A stretch of 10,748 nt of DNA from Gammaproteobacteria bacterium (GTDB lineage Bacteria > Pseudomonadota > Gammaproteobacteria > UBA5335). Positions 5,479 through 10,748 of this stretch are shown one piece after another (positions within the stretch are counted from its first letter, which is position 1; the number at the start of each line of letters is the position of its first letter). A model generated the notes under the pieces. The model ran no database searches, was not told the origin of the DNA, and saw only the letters and a program-made list of their open reading frames with translations. The position numbers and the translations under genes are program-made. The stretch covers positions 1-10,748 of the forward strand of contig WOZT01000041.1 of NCBI GenBank assembly GCA_011620145.1, in the 5' to 3' direction.

Positions 5479-7457
5479 AAGTTGTCGTTTTTGCTTATCA
5501 TGATATTGGCTATACCGGGATTCAGCGTCTCATTGCGGCCGGATTCGACGTGCAAGCAGTCTTCACGCAAGCCGACGATCCACGCGAAAACACTTTTTTT
5601 GCTTCGGTGGCACAACTCTGTGCTGAAAATGGCATCCCAGCCTACGCCCCGGATGATGTCAACCATCCGCTCTGGATCGAGCGCGTCCGTGCACTAGCGC
5701 CAGATTTGATCTTCTCCTTTTACTATCGTCACATGCTGAGCCAAGAAATTCTGGATATTCCCCGCCTTGGGGCTTACAACCTGCACGGTTCTTTGTTACC
5801 GCGTTATCGCGGCCGTGCGCCGGTGAACTGGGTGCTGGTTCAGGGTGAATCGGAGACGGGCGTGACCCTGCACCGCATGATCGCCCGTTGTGATGCGGGC
5901 GATATCGTTGCCCAGCAGCGCGTGGCAATTGCCGATACGGATACCGCGCTGACTCTGCACAGCAAGCTGCGTACGGCGGCCGACAGCTTGCTGACAGACA
6001 TTCTGCCCAGGATGAAACAAGGCGACATCGATTCGGCTCCACAAGATGAAACACAGGCCAGTTATTTCGGTCGTCGCACGCCAGCTGACGGCGAAATTAA
6101 CTGGCAGCAGCCAGCACGCGCAATCCATAACCTGGTACGGGCCGTGACGCAGCCTTATCCGGGCGCGTTTACCTTTTCCGGAGAACGCAAGCTGCTGATC
6201 TGGCAAGCTGCGGTATTGCCGTCACCGGCCGAGCAGGCGCCGCCAGGCACCATTCTTTCGACCGCGCCGCTGCGCGTGGCCTGTGGCGAGGGTGTGCTGG
6301 AAATCAGATCCGGACAATCCGAACAGGGTCTATTTGTATCAGGCGGCCAATTGGCCAGCGAACTGGGCTTGACCGCCGGTCTGGTGCTGGGGCCGAAGTC
6401 CCCGGGCAATATTACGCATCCACGTCGTAAGCGTGTGCTCATCCTGGGCGTCAACGGCTTCATCGGCAACCATCTCACTGAGCGTTTGCTTGAGAGCGGC
6501 CAGTATGATGTCTATGGCCTCGACATCAATTCGGACAGCGTTGCGCGATTCTTCGGTCATCCCCATTTCCATTTTGTCGAGGGTGACATCAGCATACACA
6601 CGGAGTGGCTGGAATATCACATCAAGAAGTGCGACATCATCTTGCCCCTGGTCGCAATCGCCACGCCGATCGAATACGTCCGCAATCCGCTGCGTGTGTT
6701 TGAACTGGATTTTGAAGAGAATCTTAAAATCGTCCGTTACTGCGTCAAGTACAACAAGCGCATCATTTTTCCGTCGACTTCCGAGGTCTACGGCATGTGT
6801 GACGACGATAACTTTGATGAAGACAACTCGCGCCTGATTGTCGGTCCGATCAACAAACAGCGCTGGATCTATTCGGTCTCCAAGCAGCTTCTCGATCGTG
6901 TGATCTGGGCCTATGGCCAGAAGGCGGGTCTGCGTTTCACCCTGTTCCGCCCCTTCAACTGGCTGGGGCAGCGTCTTGACAGCCTGCAGGCAGCCCGGAT
7001 CGGCAGCTCGCGTGTGATCACCCAATTCATCGTCAATCTCGTTGACGGCACACCGATCAATCTGATTGATGGCGGTGCCCAGAAGCGCTGTTTTACCGAT
7101 ATTCAGGACGGCATCGGCGCGCTCTTTGCCATTATTGAAAATGACGGCGACCGCTGCGACGGGCAGATTATCAACATTGGCAATCCCGACAACGAATACA
7201 GCATTCGTGAGATGGCTGAGATTCTGCTGGAAAAGTTCGACGCACATCCACTGCGCGCGCATTTTCCCAGCTTTGCGGGATTTAATGCCATGGAGAGTCA
7301 CTCCTATTACGGGAATGGTTACCAGGACGTCTCTTACCGTCGTCCAAGCATCAAAAATGCCCAGCGACTGCTGGGCTGGAACCCCACGGTTTCAATCGAT
7401 GAGTCGATTGAAAGCACACTGGATTTTTTCCTGCGTGGCCTGGTCGAAGCGGAGTAA
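5475..7457 (+). CDS. arnA: Bifunctional UDP-L-Ara4N formyltransferase / UDP-glucuronic acid decarboxylase
   Basis: Cytosolic two-domain enzyme; its 660 aa equal the E. coli ArnA length. The N-terminal formyltransferase domain (about 1-305) uses 10-formyltetrahydrofolate to formylate UDP-L-Ara4N. It shows [13 protein letters not shown] at 104-116 and the catalytic set Asn102, His104 and Asp140. The C-terminal dehydrogenase domain (about 318-660) is an NAD-dependent short-chain (SDR) enzyme that oxidatively decarboxylates UDP-glucuronate to the 4-keto-pentose. It shows the Rossmann motif GVNGFIG at 325-331, STSEVYG at 434-440 with Glu437, the YSVSK motif with Tyr466 and Lys470, and YRRPS at 621-625 containing Arg622, equivalent to E. 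coli Arg619. A short basic linker (PRRKR, 316-320) separates the domains. Every catalytic residue I checked is present. It starts in the arnC stop (ATGA), and arnD follows after 3 nt. Confidence 0.98.
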   Translation: MKVVVFAYHDIGYTGIQRLIAAGFDVQAVFTQADDPRENTFFASVAQLCAENGIPAYAPDDVNHPLWIERVRALAPDLIFSFYYRHMLSQEILDIPRLGAYNLHGSLLPRYRGRAPVNWVLVQGESETGVTLHRMIARCDAGDIVAQQRVAIADTDTALTLHSKLRTAADSLLTDILPRMKQGDIDSAPQDETQASYFGRRTPADGEINWQQPARAIHNLVRAVTQPYPGAFTFSGERKLLIWQAAVLPSPAEQAPPGTILSTAPLRVACGEGVLEIRSGQSEQGLFVSGGQLASELGLTAGLVLGPKSPGNITHPRRKRVLILGVNGFIGNHLTERLLESGQYDVYGLDINSDSVARFFGHPHFHFVEGDISIHTEWLEYHIKKCDIILPLVAIATPIEYVRNPLRVFELDFEENLKIVRYCVKYNKRIIFPSTSEVYGMCDDDNFDEDNSRLIVGPINKQRWIYSVSKQLLDRVIWAYGQKAGLRFTLFRPFNWLGQRLDSLQAARIGSSRVITQFIVNLVDGTPINLIDGGAQKRCFTDIQDGIGALFAIIENDGDRCDGQIINIGNPDNEYSIREMAEILLEKFDAHPLRAHFPSFAGFNAMESHSYYGNGYQDVSYRRPSIKNAQRLLGWNPTVSIDESIESTLDFFLRGLVEAE

Positions 7458-7460
7458 TTC

Positions 7461-8342
7461 ATGCACCGTGTCGGCCTGCGCATTGACGTGGACACTTTTC
7501 GTGGCACCCGTGATGGGGTGCCACGTCTGCTGACTCTGCTGGACAAACAGGGCATCAAGGCCAGCTTTTTCTTTTGTGTCGGTCCCGACAATATGGGGCG
7601 TCATCTCTGGCGTCTGCTCAAACCGAAATTCCTGATCAAGATGCTGCGATCACGTGCAGCCTCGCTCTATGGCTGGGATATTTTGCTGGCCGGAACTGCG
7701 TGGCCGGGACGTCGGATCGGCCGGCACCTTGCGGACATCATCCGTGCCGTTGATCGTGAGGGTCACGAAATCGGTCTGCACGCATGGGATCACCATGGCT
7801 GGCAGGCTCACGCCGGGACTTGGCCAATGGCCACGCTTGAGCGCCAGTTCCGCCTGGGTGTCGAGGCCCTGCAAGAGATCCTGGGGCATCCAATTGACTG
7901 TTCCGCCGCTGCTGGGTGGCGTGCCGACGAGCGCGTTGTCGAGGCCAAGCAGCCTTGGCATTTCCGCTACCACAGCGATTGCCGTGGCACACACATCTTT
8001 CGTCCGATTCTTGCTGACGGCAGCTTGGGCACGACGCAGATTCCAGTGACACTGCCGACCTATGACGAGGTCATCGGCGATCAAGTCAGCAATGCCACTT
8101 TCAATGACCACATCCTGTCCTTGATGCGCCCTGACGCACTCAATGTCTACACCATTCATGCGGAAGTTGAAGGAATTCTGATGGCGCCGTTATTTGAGCA
8201 GTTGCTGGTTTCGGCGCGCGCGCGCGGCATTCACTTCTGCCCACTGGGCGAGTTGTTGCCGCCACTGGACACGGTGCCGGCGGGGCGGATACGACGCGCT
8301 GAATTTCCGGGACGCGAAGGCTGGCTGGGATGCCAAGCATGA
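7461..8342 (+). CDS. arnD: 4-deoxy-4-formamido-L-arabinose-phosphoundecaprenol deformylase
   Basis: Membrane-associated deformylase that removes the formyl group from the undecaprenyl-linked sugar, making the L-Ara4N donor competent for flipping and transfer. The 293-aa translation (E. coli 296) belongs to the polysaccharide deacetylase (NodB-like) superfamily. RIDVDTFRG at 7-15 supplies the Asp pair (Asp9, Asp11). [10 protein letters not shown] at 107-116 supplies the metal-binding His cluster. [10 protein letters not shown] at 147-156, FRYHSDCRG at 168-176 and YTIHAEVEG at 230-238 (His233) follow, and the conserved end GREGWLGCQ lies at 284-292. The start ATG 7461 has GGAG at 7451-7454 with 6-nt spacing. 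It ends in an ATGA overlap with arnT. Confidence 0.97.
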   Translation: MHRVGLRIDVDTFRGTRDGVPRLLTLLDKQGIKASFFFCVGPDNMGRHLWRLLKPKFLIKMLRSRAASLYGWDILLAGTAWPGRRIGRHLADIIRAVDREGHEIGLHAWDHHGWQAHAGTWPMATLERQFRLGVEALQEILGHPIDCSAAAGWRADERVVEAKQPWHFRYHSDCRGTHIFRPILADGSLGTTQIPVTLPTYDEVIGDQVSNATFNDHILSLMRPDALNVYTIHAEVEGILMAPLFEQLLVSARARGIHFCPLGELLPPLDTVPAGRIRRAEFPGREGWLGCQA

Positions 8343-10000
8343 ACTCGTTTTTCCAGGCCGGAAGCAAGCGCCTGTTTCTGTTTCTGATCACCTGCGCCTA
8401 CCTGCTGCCGGCCTGGCATCGCGGACTGTGGGTGCCGGATGAGTCGCGTTACGCAGAAATCAGCCGTGAAATGATTCAGCGCGGTGACTGGGTCGTGCCG
8501 CATCTGCTGGGCCTGTTGTATTTCGAAAAGCCGATTGCCGGCTACTGGCTGAACAGTCTCAGCATGTTGCTCTTTGGCGAGACGCATCTGGCCGTTCGCA
8601 TGGCCTCGGTGGTTTCGGCCTGGCTGTCGGCCTGGCTGGTCTTCGTCGTGTCGACGGAGATGTTTCGTTCGCAGCGCAAAGCCTGGCTGGCCAGTGTCTG
8701 CTACCTGACGGGGCTGTTGGTTTATGGCATCGCCACCTACAGTGTGATCGACAGCATGCTCGCGCTGTGGCTGAACCTGATGCTGGTGGCCTTCTATATC
8801 GGTGTCCAGACTGAACGGGCGCGTACCCGTTTGCTCAGCTATGCCGTGGTCGGCCTGGCTGTCGGCATGGCATTCCTGACCAAGGGTTTTCTGGCCTTCG
8901 TGGTGCTGGCTTTGGTGGCCTTGCCGTATCTGGTCTATCGCCGTCGGCTCGCGGATCTGCGTTATCTCGGACTGGTCTTGCTCTGCATTCTGCTGGTCAG
9001 CCTGCCCTGGTCGCTTGTCGTAGCGCAGCGCGCGCCTGATTTTTGGCACTACTTCTTCTGGGTCGAGCATGTGCAGCGCTTTGCCGCGGACAATGCTCAG
9101 CACAAGGCCCCGTTCTGGTACTACCTGCCCTACCTGCTTCTCGGCCTGCTGCCCTGGTTGGGGCTGGCGCCGGCCACATTCAAGCGCGCCTGGCAGGATG
9201 TCAGCATCCGTCCGGCGGTGGTTTATCTGCTGCTCTGGTTGCTGCTGCCCTTGTTGCTGTTCAGCATTGCCAAAGGCAAGCTGCCCACATACATCCTGCC
9301 TTGCTTCACACCGCTGGCTGTTTTGTTGGGTTATGGCCTGGATGAATTGCAGCAGCAGCAGGCCTGGCGTTTCTTTCGCGCCAACGGCTGGTGCAATCTC
9401 GTGTTTGGCACCGTCTTGGCCTTGGGGTTGGTGCTGTTGGGCTTGGGATATCTCGGCGCCAATACGATCTATGCGCCGACGGAGCACTTGGCCTGGGCGC
9501 TGGGCGCCGGCATTTTTCTCTACTGGGCATGGGCGGGCTGGATGGCCATCCGGCAGCCGCAGCGCAGCATGTGGCCGACCCTGCTGGCGCCGCTGATTCT
9601 TGGGACCCTGTTCGACTGGGCCATGCCGGCGACACTGGTGAGCTCGAAAATGCCGGAGATTTTCATCAGCCAGCACCAACCACTCTTGCGTCAGGCGCGT
9701 TATGTGCTCGCCAGTAATGACGGCATGGCCTACAGCCTGGCCTGGCGTCTCGGGCGTGATGATATTCAGATCTACGGCAAGCAAGGCGAGTTGAGCTATG
9801 GCCTGGAAGCGAGTGGGGCTGTGGACAAGGCCTTGAGTCGGGAAGATTTCAAGCGCTGGCTGCCTGTAGCGCGCCGTCAGGGCGATGTCGCGCTTCTGGT
9901 CCAGACAGATGCTGATCAGCCACCCGAGATTTTGCCGGATGCGGATCAGGTCATCACGCAAAACAGGCTGATCCTGCGCTATTACCGGGCGCAGCCTTGA
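8339..10000 (+). CDS. arnT: Undecaprenyl phosphate-alpha-L-Ara4N transferase (lipid A modification)
   Basis: Polytopic inner-membrane glycosyltransferase (GT83) that transfers L-Ara4N from undecaprenyl phosphate to lipid A phosphates on the periplasmic face, the step that gives polymyxin resistance. Starting at ATG 8339 it has 553 aa (E. coli 550). Visible landmarks are [12 protein letters not shown] at 34-45, carrying the conserved loop Asp34, and [10 protein letters not shown] at 61-70. TKGFLAF at 181-187, [15 protein letters not shown] at 235-249, HKAPFWYY at 255-262 and [12 protein letters not shown] at 312-323 follow. Many hydrophobic helices precede a soluble C-terminal region from about residue 430. 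An in-frame ATG at 8330 would add three residues. I prefer 8339 because it makes an ATGA overlap with the arnD stop and has GGGA at 8327-8330 with 8-nt spacing. Confidence 0.96.
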   Translation: MNSFFQAGSKRLFLFLITCAYLLPAWHRGLWVPDESRYAEISREMIQRGDWVVPHLLGLLYFEKPIAGYWLNSLSMLLFGETHLAVRMASVVSAWLSAWLVFVVSTEMFRSQRKAWLASVCYLTGLLVYGIATYSVIDSMLALWLNLMLVAFYIGVQTERARTRLLSYAVVGLAVGMAFLTKGFLAFVVLALVALPYLVYRRRLADLRYLGLVLLCILLVSLPWSLVVAQRAPDFWHYFFWVEHVQRFAADNAQHKAPFWYYLPYLLLGLLPWLGLAPATFKRAWQDVSIRPAVVYLLLWLLLPLLLFSIAKGKLPTYILPCFTPLAVLLGYGLDELQQQQAWRFFRANGWCNLVFGTVLALGLVLLGLGYLGANTIYAPTEHLAWALGAGIFLYWAWAGWMAIRQPQRSMWPTLLAPLILGTLFDWAMPATLVSSKMPEIFISQHQPLLRQARYVLASNDGMAYSLAWRLGRDDIQIYGKQGELSYGLEASGAVDKALSREDFKRWLPVARRQGDVALLVQTDADQPPEILPDADQVITQNRLILRYYRAQP

Positions 10001-10341
10001 CGTTTCCGCTCATCTTGTTGGTTTGCCTGCTCACTTGCATTGGGCAGATCTGCCAGAAGCGCGCTGTACAAAACTGGACCGGGCAGACCCTGAACTGGAC
10101 CCAGAAACTGCGCGATCCCTGGCTGTTGTCGGGACTGTTTGCCATGGGAACAGGGTTGCTGCTCTGGTTGTTGGTGCTCCGGCTGGTGCCGCTCAACCGG
10201 GCGTACCCCATGCTCAGCCTCAATTTCGTGCTGGTCGCCATCGCTTCAACGCTCTGGTTTGGCGAGCACCATCGGGCGCGTGACTGGTGGGGGGTGGCCT
10301 GCGTTGTGTTGGGGGTGGCACTGATTGGGACACGGTTGTGA
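9997..10341 (+). CDS. arnE: L-Ara4N-phosphoundecaprenol flippase subunit ArnE
   Basis: Small inner-membrane protein of the EamA/SMR type. With ArnF it moves L-Ara4N-phosphoundecaprenol from the cytoplasmic to the periplasmic face for ArnT. Reading from TTG 9997 gives 114 aa (E. coli 111) with four hydrophobic helices: about 3-17, 42-62, 70-88 and 96-112. The signature LLTCIGQICQKRA (11-23) is present, as is the family hallmark AYPMLSLNFV at 69-78. The TTG start overlaps the arnT stop as TTGA and places the first helix exactly as in known ArnE. No nearby ATG or GTG in this frame would keep that helix. There is no strong Shine-Dalgarno, so translation probably depends on coupling to arnT. Confidence 0.93.
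   Translation: MTFPLILLVCLLTCIGQICQKRAVQNWTGQTLNWTQKLRDPWLLSGLFAMGTGLLLWLLVLRLVPLNRAYPMLSLNFVLVAIASTLWFGEHHRARDWWGVACVVLGVALIGTRL
10327..10330 (+). promoter_or_regulatory. Ribosome binding site that sets the arnF start
   Basis: GGGA at 10327-10330, inside the arnE end, is 7 nt before GTG 10338. The later in-frame ATG at 10356 has no such site upstream. Confidence 0.55.
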
Positions 10342-10748
10342 CCTCGTCACGGCGCATGCGCGGCTATCAGCTTGCGGGCGCCAGCGTGTTGCTGGTTACC
10401 ATTGCGCAATTGGCGATGAAGTGGGGCATGACGCAGTTGCCGGCGTTCGATGCGCGCTGGCTGGACATCGCCACCTGGACGCTTGCCGATCGTCCGCTGT
10501 TCCTTGTGGTGCTTGGTATCGTTTGCTACCTGCTGTCCATGTTGTGTTGGCTGCAGGCCCTGGCTTGTCTGCCGCTGAACAAAGCCTATCCGATGCTGAG
10601 CCTGAGTTACGTTCTGGTGTTTGTTGCCAGCGTCTGTCTGCCGGGCTTCCATGAAAGCTACACCCTGACCCAGGTGCTGGGCGTGTTGCTGGTGTCGTTC
10701 GGGGTCTGGTTGATCTCGGCAGCCAAGGGACGGGATCCGGGAGGATGA
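10338..10748 (+). CDS. arnF: L-Ara4N-phosphoundecaprenol flippase subunit ArnF
   Basis: Partner of ArnE in the inner-membrane flippase for L-Ara4N-phosphoundecaprenol. From GTG 10338 it has 136 aa (E. coli 128) with four hydrophobic helices, about 10-27, 52-75, 88-102 and 111-127. The motif NKAYPMLSLSYVLVFVAS (81-98) matches the ArnE AYPMLSLNF motif, as expected for paralogous subunits. The start makes a GTGA overlap with the arnE stop. The reading frame is open further upstream to ATG 10287, but that part lies inside arnE, is Gly-rich and lacks membrane character, so it is not used. ATG 10356 would give 130 aa and is the main alternative. The stop codon is the last codon of the window, so what follows (for example ugd) cannot be seen. 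Confidence 0.93.
   Translation: MTSSRRMRGYQLAGASVLLVTIAQLAMKWGMTQLPAFDARWLDIATWTLADRPLFLVVLGIVCYLLSMLCWLQALACLPLNKAYPMLSLSYVLVFVASVCLPGFHESYTLTQVLGVLLVSFGVWLISAAKGRDPGG

Noticed and set aside
6339..7301. Minus-strand open frame across the arnA decarboxylase domain (320 codons)
   Set aside because: It is antisense to conserved ArnA motifs and has no recognisable protein features or ribosome site.
8231..9961. Very long minus-strand open frame across arnT (576 codons)
   Set aside because: The translation is Gln/Arg/His-rich low complexity, while the plus strand encodes an unmistakable ArnT. Lack of stops follows from codon bias.
1..10748. CRISPR arrays, insertion sequences, tRNA or rRNA genes, and phage genes
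   Set aside because: No regularly spaced repeats, transposase motifs, tRNA-like cloverleaf sequences or rRNA signatures were seen on either strand.

Overview
This window carries chromosomal DNA from a Gram-negative proteobacterium. It is moderately GC-rich by eye, with short AT-rich islands only between genes. The dominant content is a complete arnBCADTEF operon, which modifies lipid A with 4-amino-4-deoxy-L-arabinose (L-Ara4N). That points to a lipopolysaccharide-bearing gamma- or betaproteobacterium; the protein sequences alone do not let me name the genus.

Layout from left to right. (1) Bases 1-52 probably hold the start of a leftward gene cut by the window edge. (2) Bases 53-608 contain no convincing gene; an AT-rich island at about 88-156 is the likely promoter area. 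(3) A lone 6-phosphofructokinase gene, pfkA, lies at 609-1601. (4) Bases 1602-2148 have no convincing gene but hold several inverted and direct repeats. (5) A gene for an exported, membrane-anchored TPR protein with a glycine/aspartate-rich tail lies at 2149-2934, best read from a GTG start. (6) Bases 2935-3353 contain a terminator-like hairpin, a sigma-70-like promoter and a 5' leader. (7) Seven tightly packed arn genes fill 3354-10748, and the arnF stop codon is the last three bases of the window.

How the arn genes work together. UDP-glucuronate is oxidised and decarboxylated by the C-terminal domain of ArnA, then transaminated by ArnB to UDP-L-Ara4N. The N-terminal domain of ArnA formylates the amine, ArnC transfers the formylated sugar to undecaprenyl phosphate, and ArnD removes the formyl group. 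ArnE and ArnF together flip the lipid-linked sugar to the periplasmic face, and ArnT moves L-Ara4N onto lipid A. The result is a less negative outer membrane and resistance to polymyxins and cationic antimicrobial peptides. The UDP-glucose dehydrogenase gene (ugd/pmrE) and a pmrAB or phoPQ two-component system are not in the window.

The genes are coupled by short overlaps (17 nt, or 4 nt of the NTGA type), and three of the seven use GTG or TTG starts. I found no clearly undescribed system. The items most worth a second look are the TPR protein, the structured gene-free stretch before it, and the regulatory DNA upstream of arnB.
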